64,000 nt of DNA from Bacillus haynesii (GCF_001969855.1 NZ_MRBL01000017.1:1-64000); one strand, 5' to 3'; shown: positions 45,369 through 55,114, counted from the stretch's first letter. A program made the numbers and translations. The notes: generated from the letters alone by a model not told the origin.

Positions 45369-46419
45369 ACTAAAAAACCCCCCTCACGCTAACAGGGGGG
45401 TAGTAATCGTAAAAGAAAAAAATGAAACCGTTGAAAAGCCTTTAATATCAATGGTTGACTACATCCGAGTATCTTTTAAAACACATGATGTTGACCACAT
45501 TATCGAGAATGTCCTTCACATCAGTAAGGATTTCATGGCAGAAAAATCGTCCGGCTTTTACGGCTATGTTGGAACATACGAATTAGATTACATCAAGGTC
45601 ATGTATTCAGCGCCAGGTGATAACAGAGGTGTTTTGATTGAATTGTCTGGACAGGGATGCCGTCAGTTCGAATCATTTTTAAAATGCCGCAAGAAAACAT
45701 GGTTCGACTTCTTTCAAGACTGTTTGCATAATGGTGGCTCGTTTACTCGTCTCGATTTAGCGATTGACGATAAGAAGACGTATTTTTCAATTCCTGAATT
45801 GCTGAAAAAAGCCCAGAAGGGCGAATGTATTTCTCGTTTCCGAAAGTCTGATTTCAATGGATCATTCAGCTTGGCAGATGGAGAAACCGGAGGGACAACA
45901 ATTTATTTTGGGTCGAAACAGTCGGACGCTTACCTCTGCTTTTATGAAAAGAATTATGAACAGGCTGAAAAATATGATATTCCATTAGAGGATTTAGGTG
46001 ACTGGAATCGCTATGAATTGCGTTTAAAAAACGATCGGTCACAATCTGCTGTAAAAGCCTTAATGAAAACGAAGGATTTAACGCTTATTGCTATGCAGAT
46101 CATAAATAATTATGTAAGGTTCGTTGATGCTGACGAGAACGTCACAAGAGAGCATTGGAAAACGAGCCTTTTTTGGTCTGAATTTATAGGCGATGTCGGG
46201 AAGCTTCATCTTTTCATGAAGCCGCAAAAAGACCTGTATCAAAAATCAAGAAACTGGCTGAAAAATTCCTGTTCACCCACCATGAAAATGGTTCTAGAAG
46301 CTGATAAACACCTTGGTAGAAGTGACTTATCAGACATGATTTTAGAAGCTGAATTATCCGATAAACAACAAAAGATGCTGGAAGTATTTACGGCGGATAT
46401 CTCTGATATGGTGGTTTGA
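45361..46419 (+). CDS. nicK: NicK relaxase (Rep_trans family)
   Basis: 352 residues, equal in length to ICEBs1 NicK. Rolling-circle-type relaxase with a FTRLDLAIDD metal/active-site region and YELRLKNDRS further on. It nicks oriT, attaches to the 5' end, and starts transfer and replication. oriT lies in its first 14 codons. Overlaps conQ by 8 bp; ribosome site aaggag lies about 12 nt upstream. Confidence 0.93.
   Translation: MTELKNPPHANRGVVIVKEKNETVEKPLISMVDYIRVSFKTHDVDHIIENVLHISKDFMAEKSSGFYGYVGTYELDYIKVMYSAPGDNRGVLIELSGQGCRQFESFLKCRKKTWFDFFQDCLHNGGSFTRLDLAIDDKKTYFSIPELLKKAQKGECISRFRKSDFNGSFSLADGETGGTTIYFGSKQSDAYLCFYEKNYEQAEKYDIPLEDLGDWNRYELRLKNDRSQSAVKALMKTKDLTLIAMQIINNYVRFVDADENVTREHWKTSLFWSEFIGDVGKLHLFMKPQKDLYQKSRNWLKNSCSPTMKMVLEADKHLGRSDLSDMILEAELSDKQQKMLEVFTADISDMVV
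45377..45401 (+). other. Origin of transfer (oriT)
   Basis: 7-bp inverted repeat ACCCCCC (45377-45383) and GGGGGGT (45395-45401) around tcacgctaaca. It closely matches the ICEBs1 oriT, which also sits inside the nicK 5' end and is the NicK target. Confidence 0.93.
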
Positions 46420-46429
46420 AGCCTTTTAA

Positions 46430-46690
46430 AATAGGGTGTTACCACTCTTAAAAACAGGTGATGCGATTAAACGTATATGTCAACGGTACCGGAACGAAGT
46501 GAGGATAAGGAGTTGACATGTTCAGCGCCACCCAAACCCTCTTGGCATTGAACAAACATTTCGTTTGTTCCTGCCTACCGGCGAGGGAGCCCCCCGAAGA
46601 ATCGGGGGGATGGGGGGAATGATTATTTGCAATCCAACGTGCTTACGTTGGTGGGTTTGGGCAAAGCCCAAGAAATATATAAGGAGTTGA
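46430..46690 (+). other. Candidate single-strand origin (sso)
   Basis: About 260 nt without a gene and with four strong hairpins: gaacaaac/gtttgttc (46550-46570), ccccccga/tcgggggg (46590-46609), ccaacgt/acgttgg (46634-46651), tgggc/gccca (46658-46670). gtcaac and gttgac bracket 46470-46520. The sso1 of ICEBs1 lies in this same place, right after nicK. Confidence 0.6.
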
Positions 46691-46699
46691 AATGTTTTG

Positions 46700-46933
46700 A
46701 TGTTTGATGAAATGGTTGAAGAAGTCGTTTCTTACCATCGTTCTATTATTGAAAAAAATTTTCCGTCTGCTAATCCTGATAAGATTCAGGAAGCTTTAAG
46801 CGAGTTACGTTGGAGACTTCGGAGCGAAGAGGGACAATGTTCAGATGCTGGTGGGTTTCCTGATAGAGTTGCTACGATGGCAGAAGCAGAGTATTTGATG
46901 GATGATATTCTATCTACTGGAATATTAGAGTGA
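46700..46933 (+). CDS. Small acidic ICE protein, unknown
   Basis: 77 residues from ATG 46700, preceded at some distance by aaggag (46681-46686). Helical and acidic (EEVVSYHRSIIEKNFPS, GFPDRVATMAEAEYLMDDI). No family recognised. First gene after the hairpin-rich region downstream of nicK. Confidence 0.62.
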   Translation: MFDEMVEEVVSYHRSIIEKNFPSANPDKIQEALSELRWRLRSEEGQCSDAGGFPDRVATMAEAEYLMDDILSTGILE

Positions 46934-46950
46934 TATAAGGAGAAGTGATT

Positions 46951-47208
46951 GTGAAACAATTAAAAAATAATGATGATGATATTACGATATTGGAAATATT
47001 GTTTGGTTTGTTTTGTCTGTTGGCTTATGTCTTTCTGTGTTTGTATGTTTCAGTTATCTTTTATGCGACATTAATTAATCATAATTATGTTTGGCCTGTT
47101 GTGAGTGTTATCTTATTTGCGCTATTAACTGTAGGTATACGTTGGGCATTGCCTAAAGCGTCAAAAGATTTTAAGGAGTGGTTAAATGTTGATCGTAAAT
47201 CTACTTAA
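46951..47208 (+). CDS. Small membrane protein, unknown
   Basis: 85 residues from GTG 46951, 8 nt after aaggag. Two membrane helices (about 15-37 and 45-65) and a polar C-terminus. Overlaps the next gene by 23 bp. Position like ydcS/ydcT of ICEBs1; function unknown. Confidence 0.65.
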   Translation: MKQLKNNDDDITILEILFGLFCLLAYVFLCLYVSVIFYATLINHNYVWPVVSVILFALLTVGIRWALPKASKDFKEWLNVDRKST

Positions 47209-47467
47209 CAAGGCATATTTAGAAAGCGAACTAGAGAAAGTTGGTTTATTGGAATTGGCTGAGGGATTCATTGAAAGACTGAAAGAAACAGTCCCTTATT
47301 ATGAGAAGGGTCAAAGGATTTTGCTTGAATTTGATACCTTCATTAAAGAAGATCTTAAGCGTTTTGTATCTGCTGTCTTTTTCATTCTTGAAAATGAAGA
47401 TGAAGAAACAGAGGAAGTTAATATTGAGTTTGAAATTTTGAGGTCGTATGATACTTTCTCAAAATGA
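47186..47467 (+). CDS. Unknown ICE protein
   Basis: 93 residues, acidic, with coiled-coil-like helices (YLESELEKVGLLELAEGFIE) and a Glu-rich part (EDEETEEVNIEFEIL). Starts within the previous gene after aaggagtgg. No family recognised. Confidence 0.65.
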   Translation: MLIVNLLNKAYLESELEKVGLLELAEGFIERLKETVPYYEKGQRILLEFDTFIKEDLKRFVSAVFFILENEDEETEEVNIEFEILRSYDTFSK

Positions 47468-47476
47468 GGTGGTTGG

Positions 47477-47788
47477 ATGTCTGCTGTTGACAATCGATTT
47501 AGGAGATTGGGATTTAATGTAGGTATTCCGTCTTTAGTCTTTGTTAGGAGCTTAAGCAGAGATTGCATGCTAGTTGTGGAAGGTGAAAACCGGAAAGGGT
47601 TTTCTGAATACAGGTACACATTTTATAAAACACGCTATCTGCCTGACGGTCGGATGACAAGCGTAAAAGTTTATATGGAGAATGAAAGCATAAAAAGGGT
47701 GTTACCACGTGTAGCATCCTTTTTGTCATTCATGGAAAGTATTAAGCAAATTGAAAAGACACAGAAGAAAACCACTAATAGAAAGTGA
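47477..47788 (+). CDS. YddA-like ICE protein
   Basis: 103 residues, basic, soluble. Position just upstream of the conjugation genes corresponds to yddA of ICEBs1. Ribosome site gaggtggt. Function unknown. Confidence 0.65.
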   Translation: MSAVDNRFRRLGFNVGIPSLVFVRSLSRDCMLVVEGENRKGFSEYRYTFYKTRYLPDGRMTSVKVYMENESIKRVLPRVASFLSFMESIKQIEKTQKKTTNRK

Positions 47789-47796
47789 GGTCTGAA

Positions 47797-47952
47797 ATGA
47801 AAGAAACAGTAAAGGTGTGTAATGTTGGCGGCAAAAAAATGAAGATTATCGTTACTGAAATGAATGAACCGAATTATGGAAAGATTGCCAGGTCAATAAT
47901 GCGGCTTACTAAAAATATGAAGTTAGAAAACAATGAAAAAAGCACAGCTTGA
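47797..47952 (+). CDS. 51-residue basic protein, unknown
   Basis: A short frame from ATG 47797, after gaaagtgagg, encoding 51 residues with the pattern MKETVKVCNVGGKKMKII and a Lys/Asn-rich end. It overlaps the open frame before conB by 4 bp (ttga) and has the same base composition as its neighbours. Spacing and ribosome site make it a credible gene. Confidence 0.6.
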   Translation: MKETVKVCNVGGKKMKIIVTEMNEPNYGKIARSIMRLTKNMKLENNEKSTA

Positions 47953-47972
47953 TTAAAAGGAGGGTGAAAAGG

Positions 47973-49037
47973 TTGCCTGAAAAAGAAAATTTGCCTGAAA
48001 AAAAAGAAGAATCCTTTTTCCGTTCGATTGCTCAAAAAATTAAACGGGTTCAAAGACCGGAAAAAGCCAAGAAAAAAGTTCCTCGTGATAGATCGAAAAT
48101 TGTTGCTGTTACGCTTTGGTCCTGTTTATCTGTTTTGCTGTTGTTTTCTCTGCTGTCAGCTGTACTTTCTGTTAATACTCGATCTGTGGTGAATGATATT
48201 CGGATTGATTCGACTAAGCCTTCTAAAGAGAACGATCAAAAAATCTCTATTCCTGCTGCGGAAAATTTTCTGACGGGTTTTATTAATGAATATGTCAATG
48301 TGAAAAATGATCATGAATCAATTGAAAAACGACAACAGAATCTTGAAAATTACATGATTAAACAAACAGAAAGTGATTATGAAGAAAGTGAAAGGTTTCA
48401 GCTAGACGGAATAAAGGGCGATCGAGTGTTGAATGATTATAGCTTATATAACGTGAAAGAGGGTGATAAATATAGCCTTTTCCAGTATAAGGTGACATAT
48501 ACGAATCTATTTCCTGTAGAAAAAGAAGTTGAAAAAACAGTGAAAGATGGAAAAAAGAAAAAGAAGGTGAAAGAAAAAGTCACTGAAAATGAAAAGGCTG
48601 AAAAACAAATGTTACTGAATATTCCTGTCATAAGTAAGGGTGATTCGTTTGCTGTCTCTGCTGTCCCGTATTTCACACAGGTTTATGATTTGAGAGGTGA
48701 AATCACAGTAAAGGATACAGACGACACGAGGGATGAATATACCGGAGAGAGAAAGGATTCAATCGAAAAATTTCTCAATACCTTCTTTGAGAAATACGTT
48801 TCAGAAAAGAAGGAAGATATGGTCTATATGATGAAAGAGCCGGAGGCGTTAGCTGGTAGCCTTGTATTCGGTGAAATAACAGATATGAAAATCTTCGAGA
48901 CGAAAAACGGTTTCGAAGTTTTTTGTGTTGTCCAATTTAAAGAAAAAGAAAATGAAATACCAGTAGTTGAGAATTTTTCTTTAAAACTGACTGAAAACAG
49001 CGGTCAATATTATGTTCAAAATTTTAAACATCAATAG
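47973..49037 (+). CDS. conB: ConB (VirB8-like, conjugative channel)
   Basis: 354 residues from TTG 47973 (aaaggaggg upstream), the length of ICEBs1 ConB. Basic N-terminus, one membrane helix (about 44-66), then an extracellular part with two NTF2/VirB8-like domains. Part of the type IV secretion core. Confidence 0.88.
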   Translation: MPEKENLPEKKEESFFRSIAQKIKRVQRPEKAKKKVPRDRSKIVAVTLWSCLSVLLLFSLLSAVLSVNTRSVVNDIRIDSTKPSKENDQKISIPAAENFLTGFINEYVNVKNDHESIEKRQQNLENYMIKQTESDYEESERFQLDGIKGDRVLNDYSLYNVKEGDKYSLFQYKVTYTNLFPVEKEVEKTVKDGKKKKKVKEKVTENEKAEKQMLLNIPVISKGDSFAVSAVPYFTQVYDLRGEITVKDTDDTRDEYTGERKDSIEKFLNTFFEKYVSEKKEDMVYMMKEPEALAGSLVFGEITDMKIFETKNGFEVFCVVQFKEKENEIPVVENFSLKLTENSGQYYVQNFKHQ

Positions 49038-49056
49038 AAAGGAGATTTTTTTAAAT

Positions 49057-49305
49057 ATGGATTTCTTTAATCATTTAATTCTAGGTGCAGACCTTCCTAC
49101 TCTTGGAGGACTAAAAGGGTGGACAGCGGATGTTGTCTCACAGTTTGCGTTCATTGTTGGTGCGTTTCTTGCTTCTAAGCATTTATTGAAGCTAAGAATT
49201 GGCGGAATCGTATTTGCTTGCTGTGTTGCAAGTGCTGTGGGTTGGGCTGTCAATCACTGGTCTACTCTTTCAGGTTGGGTCGGAAGTTTTATTGATAAGC
49301 TCTAG
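49057..49305 (+). CDS. conC: ConC, small membrane channel subunit
   Basis: 82 residues from ATG 49057 (MDFFNHLILGADLP), after aaaggaga; equal in length to ICEBs1 ConC. Two membrane helices (about 27-42 and 48-65). Confidence 0.85.
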   Translation: MDFFNHLILGADLPTLGGLKGWTADVVSQFAFIVGAFLASKHLLKLRIGGIVFACCVASAVGWAVNHWSTLSGWVGSFIDKL

Positions 49306-49316
49306 GAGGTTGAATG

Positions 49317-49841
49317 ATGGGGCGTTTAGTGTTTAACTATCGTAAGGCAATGAGAGAGCCTAAGAAGATTCAGCAACTAACGGAAAATTATTCACTGCCT
49401 TTTGCAGTGGAGCTGATACCAGCAATCAATTATTTCTTATTTGTTGCTCTCTGCTTCGGCTTTTGGTACGGCGTGAGGAAGGTTTTCCCTCACGCTTTTG
49501 AAAATTCATCAATCTTTGTGATTTTTGGTATTCCGATCTTCTTAACAATGCTCGTGACAAAAATTAAGCCAGAAGGAAAAAACATATACTTGTATTTTCT
49601 TGATTTGATTAAGTATTACTTGATGATTAAACTTCCTAAGAAAAAATATTGTAATGATCGAAAGGTTGATCTTTGTAATGAGAAAAATATTGAATTTCGT
49701 AAACTTGTAAAGGTGGTGGGTAATTCAAATGAAATTGAAAACGCCTATGAAGGCAATAAACAAGAATCTGTTATTGACAAGAACGGGAGACGTGTGGGCG
49801 TACTACCGCATAAAAAGCAACTCGATTCCTATGCAGAATAA
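49317..49841 (+). CDS. conD: ConD (VirB3-like)
   Basis: 174 residues from ATG 49317 (aggagg upstream), equal in length to ICEBs1 ConD. Two membrane helices around residues 35-80. Its 3' end overlaps conE by 113 bp, an unusually long overlap preserved from ICEBs1. Confidence 0.87.
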   Translation: MGRLVFNYRKAMREPKKIQQLTENYSLPFAVELIPAINYFLFVALCFGFWYGVRKVFPHAFENSSIFVIFGIPIFLTMLVTKIKPEGKNIYLYFLDLIKYYLMIKLPKKKYCNDRKVDLCNEKNIEFRKLVKVVGNSNEIENAYEGNKQESVIDKNGRRVGVLPHKKQLDSYAE

Positions 49842-52227
49842 AGAAAAGGTAAATGCTTATAAAAAGAAGTGGCAACATTTGCTTGAGGAAATTACCTCTT
49901 ATGAGGACTTCCATTTGATGATGTATCCAAGTGAATATGAATTAGATAAACGCTTCAAAGAGTTGGAATCAGATATTGCGGAAGATGCTCTTGACGTAGC
50001 TCGATATTACAATGAAGAAACAGTAAGGCTGTTGGAACAACGTTTAGAAAGACTGACAAAGTATGATTTTATATTTGGTGTTAAGTTGAAAAATAGCTTG
50101 GTAAATATGAGCATGGAAGTTAAGGATAATATTCTTTCGCTTTTTAATACGGCTACTGATACAGTTGTGAAAATGTTGGGGTGGGAACAAAGCGTTTCCA
50201 CTTCTTTTTTTAAACAATATGAAGAAGTAGAAGACAACCTCGCCAATATTATGACATCTGTTCGCGGGGAAAGGCTTTCAGAAAATGAGATGGTGTATAT
50301 TAATCGTTATCATTTTGTCCGTGGCTTAAATCATCATACAAAAGAAGAAAGTGAAATGAGAAAATTTGATTCTATTACAAATACACTGATTGATCCTACA
50401 AACCCATCTGTTTTAAACCTTCACAGTGATCGAGATGAAGGCTTTGTATCTTTCGTAGTCATTGACGAGTTTCTTCATAACATGGCGGAAAGTGATTTGT
50501 TTTATGAAACTCAGTCATTGCCTTTTCCTGTAGAGGTGCAAATGAAGGTGCAAGCAGAATCGAAGTCTATCACAAAGCCGGCTTTAAATATCAAAAAACA
50601 ACAATTAAAAGAAGAGCAGCTTGAACAGCAAAGTACGGGAGACAGAAGTGATGTTTCTACAGTTACAAGCGCAACTCTCGTCAGACATTTACAAGATGAA
50701 ATAAAAAAAGAAGAAGTTTATTTAATGAATTGGTTGGCGGTTATTGTGGTTCATGGAGACACGAAAAAAGAGTGTGTTAGAAAGGCTACGATTGTAAGAC
50801 GGCATTTAAAAGGTGCAGGAATTACGTGTAGGCTTCCTGTTGCTGACCAATTAAATTTATTTTATAAAATGCTGCCTGGTGAAAAGTTAGATATTACAGA
50901 TAAGAACTGGATACAGAAAACCACTCAAGACGGATTAGCCGAATGTTTATTTGCAATTAACTCGGATATTGGTTCCAAGATTGGATTTTTTCTTGGTTGG
51001 ATTGATCGATTTATGGAGCACACCGATTTAGAGAATGCTATTTATTCAAGTCGAGATTTCGTTCTATACCATCCTTTCTTGGCGAATCAGTATTTGAAAG
51101 GCTCGAAAACTCGTTCACCTCATTGCTTGATCACAGGTGATACAGGAAATGGGAAATCTTATCTGGCAAAGTTGATTTTTATTTACGTTACTTTTCTAAA
51201 AATAAAATCGCTTTATATTGATCCGAAAAAAGAAATGCGAAAATGGATTCAGCGTGTCTTAAATGATCAATACATCATAGAAAATTTTCCTTTGTATGTT
51301 GCTCATTTAGAAAAGTTTCACTATATCACATTAGATCATGAAAACGAAAATAACTGGGGTGCTCTTGACCCAATTTGTTTTTTGCCACCGATGAAAGCGA
51401 AAGAACTAGTTCAAGTTATCTTTGAACAAGTATACGACTTCAAGGGGAAAGACGATGTTAATACGGCTTTCCTAAGAGCGACATCAAATGTGATTGAGCG
51501 AAAACAACGGGGCGAACAAGTTGGCTCTCTCCACATCATTAAAGAAATGCAGGGAGAGAATCAAGAGCCGGCAGTCCGGAAAGCTGGAGATTATTTAAAT
51601 GAAGTTGTTTCGGATTCAATTTTAAAACTGTGTATTCATGATGGCTCCAATCCTGCACTTTCATTAGATGAGCGTATCACCATCTTAGAAGTTGAAAATT
51701 TGGATTTGCCGGAGCATTCGGAACGTATCGAGAATTATACGATTTCTCAGTTAAAATCAAGTGCTGTTATGTTTGCCCTTGGCAAGTTCTGCGAACTGTT
51801 TGGCATGAATCCTGATGAGCAGACGGTTGAGTTTATTGATGAAGCGTGGATATTTACTACGTCCCAGCAAGGAAAAAAAGTAGAAAGGCAGATGCGCCGT
51901 ATTGGTCGATCATATAACAATGCGGAATTTTTTATTTCTCAATCGACAAAAGATGCATTAAAAGAAGAAGATTCCGGAAACTTCGGTGTTGCCTTTGCTT
52001 TTGATGAACCAAACGAACGTGAAGAGGTTTTAAAGTGGATGAACATGGAGGTCACAAAAGAAAATGAAAAAATGCTAGGCTCTATGTTTCAAGGTCAATG
52101 TTTATTTAAAGATTACTATGGGCGCACCTCCAAAATTTCAATTGAGTGTTTATTTGAGGAGTGGCAAGGTGCTTTAAAAACAGTTGAGAAGAAAGCTGTG
52201 GCATATGCGGAAGAAAAATATTTGTAA
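49729..52227 (+). CDS. conE: ConE, VirB4-type ATPase
   Basis: 832 residues (ICEBs1 ConE: 831). The motor of the conjugation channel, with Walker A TGDTGNGKSYLAKL and Walker B VEFIDEAWIF, plus the downstream box QMRRIGRSYNNAEFFISQS. Start ATG 49729 after ggtggtggg, in the conD 3' end. Confidence 0.94.
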   Translation: MKLKTPMKAINKNLLLTRTGDVWAYYRIKSNSIPMQNKEKVNAYKKKWQHLLEEITSYEDFHLMMYPSEYELDKRFKELESDIAEDALDVARYYNEETVRLLEQRLERLTKYDFIFGVKLKNSLVNMSMEVKDNILSLFNTATDTVVKMLGWEQSVSTSFFKQYEEVEDNLANIMTSVRGERLSENEMVYINRYHFVRGLNHHTKEESEMRKFDSITNTLIDPTNPSVLNLHSDRDEGFVSFVVIDEFLHNMAESDLFYETQSLPFPVEVQMKVQAESKSITKPALNIKKQQLKEEQLEQQSTGDRSDVSTVTSATLVRHLQDEIKKEEVYLMNWLAVIVVHGDTKKECVRKATIVRRHLKGAGITCRLPVADQLNLFYKMLPGEKLDITDKNWIQKTTQDGLAECLFAINSDIGSKIGFFLGWIDRFMEHTDLENAIYSSRDFVLYHPFLANQYLKGSKTRSPHCLITGDTGNGKSYLAKLIFIYVTFLKIKSLYIDPKKEMRKWIQRVLNDQYIIENFPLYVAHLEKFHYITLDHENENNWGALDPICFLPPMKAKELVQVIFEQVYDFKGKDDVNTAFLRATSNVIERKQRGEQVGSLHIIKEMQGENQEPAVRKAGDYLNEVVSDSILKLCIHDGSNPALSLDERITILEVENLDLPEHSERIENYTISQLKSSAVMFALGKFCELFGMNPDEQTVEFIDEAWIFTTSQQGKKVERQMRRIGRSYNNAEFFISQSTKDALKEEDSGNFGVAFAFDEPNEREEVLKWMNMEVTKENEKMLGSMFQGQCLFKDYYGRTSKISIECLFEEWQGALKTVEKKAVAYAEEKYL

Positions 52228-52247
52228 CTGGATGGAGGGATTTAATT

Positions 52248-52532
52248 ATGTTCATGTTATGGGCAATTGTAGGGATTGTCCTTTTTCTTATTATTAAAAA
52301 AAGATTGCAAGAATTTATTGATTGTCGAAAGATGTCAATGTCTGATGTGATCGAGTGCTTATACTTTTCATGTCTCGGATTTGGTATACTCTTTTTTTTC
52401 ATCTGTTGGATTGTAGCAGTTTTTTTCCCTAATTATATCCTTGGGGCAATCGGAGCTTATTTACTTGCGTACGGGGGATTTCTATTTGCCGCCTTTTATG
52501 GTTTGAGAGGATATGAAGAAAAGAAAAAATAA
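52248..52532 (+). CDS. Small membrane protein, unknown
   Basis: 94 residues with three hydrophobic segments and a Lys-rich end. Starts after ggaggga. It lies between conE and the YddF-like gene, a place with no extra gene in ICEBs1 as I remember it. Function unknown. Confidence 0.65.
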   Translation: MFMLWAIVGIVLFLIIKKRLQEFIDCRKMSMSDVIECLYFSCLGFGILFFFICWIVAVFFPNYILGAIGAYLLAYGGFLFAAFYGLRGYEEKKK

Positions 52533-52548
52533 TAGAGGGGATGAAAAT

Positions 52549-52875
52549 ATGGAAGTTGCTTTTTTGAATTCTATGATAATGACATGGCCGGGCATTTACA
52601 AAGCAGAGAAAATTTCCTTGGAAGACGTTCATGAATGTTTGGCATCATGTAATGGTTCTTATAAAAGCTTTATTGGTCATAAGTCTACAGCGCTATTTTT
52701 ACAAGAGCTGCTAGGAATCAAGATTGAACAAAATCGAAAGTGTTTTAGGCAAAGGAGATATCAAAAGGCTATCTGTTTCAGTTTGAAAGAGCGATATCCA
52801 GAAAATAAAGTATTGAAAAAAGCTGACTTGAAAAATGCAGAATATGAATTTTATTTAATCACAAGGTTAGATTAA
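52549..52875 (+). CDS. yddF: YddF-like protein (DUF1874, B116 fold)
   Basis: 108 residues from ATG 52549 (MEVAFLNSMIMTWPG), the length of ICEBs1 YddF; ribosome site gagggga. DUF1874 pattern with FIGHKSTALFLQELLGI. The fold is also found in archaeal virus protein B116. The role in ICEs is unknown. Confidence 0.82.
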   Translation: MEVAFLNSMIMTWPGIYKAEKISLEDVHECLASCNGSYKSFIGHKSTALFLQELLGIKIEQNRKCFRQRRYQKAICFSLKERYPENKVLKKADLKNAEYEFYLITRLD

Positions 52876-52885
52876 GGAGGGCGAC

Positions 52886-55114
52886 ATGAAAAGAAAAAGG
52901 ATTTTAATAGTGTCAGCTGTTTTCTTGCTGTTTTTAACCTTTGCCATGGCATTGTCTGTTTTCTCTGCTGATGGTGATGTGACGACACAGCCCAAAGTTG
53001 AAAAAGCTGGCGGGGTTGAGTTGGAAATAAAACGGTTTCCGATTTCCCGTTATCAAGCGAATAATGAAGATTCTGATGACTGGTTAAAAGGTCCGTTCAT
53101 AGGATTTACAAACGTGTTATTCTCTACTGCTGGAAATGTTGTGCGTGTGGTTGATATGGGAATGGAGGTTTTGAATAATTTACAGCCTATTGATGCATTT
53201 GCAGACTCAATTACAAATGTTTCAAAAAGGGTTTATACAACCTTGAAAGATAACTTTGGAGAAGCGCTTTTTATATTCGCCGTAGGTTATATATTATATC
53301 TGTTTGCAGTAAGGGGAAGTGCAAAAGAAGCCATGAGAAGAAGTATCCTTTTTCTTGTGGTTTTGATCATTGGCGGGTGGTATATGTCTAATGCTGGCTA
53401 TGTCATGAAGGCGTTGAACGCTTTGTCTGTCGAAGCCCAAGGAAAGTTATTGAATGCTGGTAATGGACTACTAGGAATTGCAAAAGATGAAGGAAGATTT
53501 GTAGAAGCTTCAAACATTGAAAAGGGAAAGGAAATGGAAGGTACAATTGCGGTTATGCGTAATTTGTATTTTGATCTTGCTTTAAAAAAGCCCTATATGA
53601 TTGTCAATTTTGGTGAGGCGAACGAAAAGAAGATCAATGAAAAAGGCAGCGATGATAAAGGGGGGATGAATCGTGTAGATAAACTACTATCTTATAAATT
53701 GTCTTCTGATGGAGAAAAGGCAAGGCTTGAATATATAAAAAGTACAGAAATAGATAAATATAATAATGAAGCTCTTACATCTGGCAATGCGTATAATCAG
53801 TTTGGTGAATCAATAATTGGGCTATTTGCTTCAATTGCATTAGGAATTCCTTTTCTAGGATTGTCTTTTCTAAACTTTTTGCTTCAAATCATTGCGCTTG
53901 TGATTGTGTTTTTTGTTCCATTTGCCTTTGTTGTTGCTTATATTCCCCAATTCGCATATTCTGGATTTGTTTCATTGGGGCGTTTGGGCAGCGTTTATAT
54001 ATTAAAGGCAATGTTAGGAATAGTGTTTTTGTTTGTGTATGTAATTTGTTTTATCATAGACACTTTATTGCCTCCTAACAATTTTGGAATGTATCTTCTG
54101 AATGTCATAGTGCTTTTCTTGACACTTTTTCTGGGATTTAAGCACAGAAATAAAATTGTGAAGTTTGTAACTGCCGGAAAGGTGGTTTCCGTAGATAATA
54201 ATATGATGGAGAACATGAGAAGAAATGTTGTTCAACCTTCATGGGAATCAGCTAAAGATGTTTGGAATAAAACCTTTGGCCGTAATGGCCATAACAAAAC
54301 CCCTGAAGATTTAAAACAATCATCAGACCCTAGTGTATCTAATAATGCTACAGCTTTAGGAACAGAGAGTTTTTCAGTTGAAAGAACTCCACAAAAAGAT
54401 CAAAATATTAACCTTCTTGATAATAAGAAGGCTTTGGATAGAAAACCTCAACATTCAATGAAGAGTGAACAGCATAATAATCTCTTAAAGAAACAGGACA
54501 ATGAAAGAGGAATAGTGCCTGGGCAAAATAATGGTTCTGATAATGATGGACTTCGAAAAGAAGAGGAACAATTTAAGCGTGCTCCAGCAATAAGGAATAC
54601 TGAAATTGAAGCTGAGCGAACAGATCAAAAAGACTTTGTGAAAAGAAATCGGTTTAATGATTCTCAAAATCAATATAACTCTACTGTTGATATTCAGCAG
54701 GAACAAAAAGGTGACAACCCTAGAAAAGCACCGATAGTGCAGGAAAACATAAGAGAAACTGAAAGAACAAAACAGAGTCAATTTGCTGAAATACAAGAGG
54801 AAAAGGGTATTAATCAACCAACAAATGTTGAAAACATTCGTACGTTGAATAAAGAAAATGTTAATAGTAATGACGTGAAAATTGTCCGTTCGAACTCACC
54901 TTCTTCTAGTGTTCAAACAGGCAATTTTTTTAGTGGGGAAAAACAAAATAATCCTTCCAGCGAGACGCATGTAAATAGGGAAGCAGCTGTAAAAAAAGTT
55001 GCTCCAAAGGATTCAGGTTTTAAAAGAAGTGATCAAACAGTTGCCTTAAACGATATTGCTAGCCGAACTTCTTCTAAAGCAGAGAATAGGTTAAGAAGCG
55101 ATAAAAGATCATGA
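52886..55114 (+). CDS. conG: ConG, VirB6-like channel protein
   Basis: 742 residues: a signal-like N-terminus, then about seven membrane helices up to residue 430, then a long hydrophilic tail (about 300 residues) rich in Asn, Lys and Glu with repeats of RNTEIEAERTDQ type. ICEBs1 ConG is somewhat longer. It is also the target of the YddJ exclusion protein in ICEBs1. Starts after aaggaggg. Confidence 0.88.
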   Translation: MKRKRILIVSAVFLLFLTFAMALSVFSADGDVTTQPKVEKAGGVELEIKRFPISRYQANNEDSDDWLKGPFIGFTNVLFSTAGNVVRVVDMGMEVLNNLQPIDAFADSITNVSKRVYTTLKDNFGEALFIFAVGYILYLFAVRGSAKEAMRRSILFLVVLIIGGWYMSNAGYVMKALNALSVEAQGKLLNAGNGLLGIAKDEGRFVEASNIEKGKEMEGTIAVMRNLYFDLALKKPYMIVNFGEANEKKINEKGSDDKGGMNRVDKLLSYKLSSDGEKARLEYIKSTEIDKYNNEALTSGNAYNQFGESIIGLFASIALGIPFLGLSFLNFLLQIIALVIVFFVPFAFVVAYIPQFAYSGFVSLGRLGSVYILKAMLGIVFLFVYVICFIIDTLLPPNNFGMYLLNVIVLFLTLFLGFKHRNKIVKFVTAGKVVSVDNNMMENMRRNVVQPSWESAKDVWNKTFGRNGHNKTPEDLKQSSDPSVSNNATALGTESFSVERTPQKDQNINLLDNKKALDRKPQHSMKSEQHNNLLKKQDNERGIVPGQNNGSDNDGLRKEEEQFKRAPAIRNTEIEAERTDQKDFVKRNRFNDSQNQYNSTVDIQQEQKGDNPRKAPIVQENIRETERTKQSQFAEIQEEKGINQPTNVENIRTLNKENVNSNDVKIVRSNSPSSSVQTGNFFSGEKQNNPSSETHVNREAAVKKVAPKDSGFKRSDQTVALNDIASRTSSKAENRLRSDKRS

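Noticed and set aside
46550-46670. Hairpins after nicK as a set of terminators
   Set aside because: None has a clear T run, they are clustered, and the operon continues; an sso fits better.
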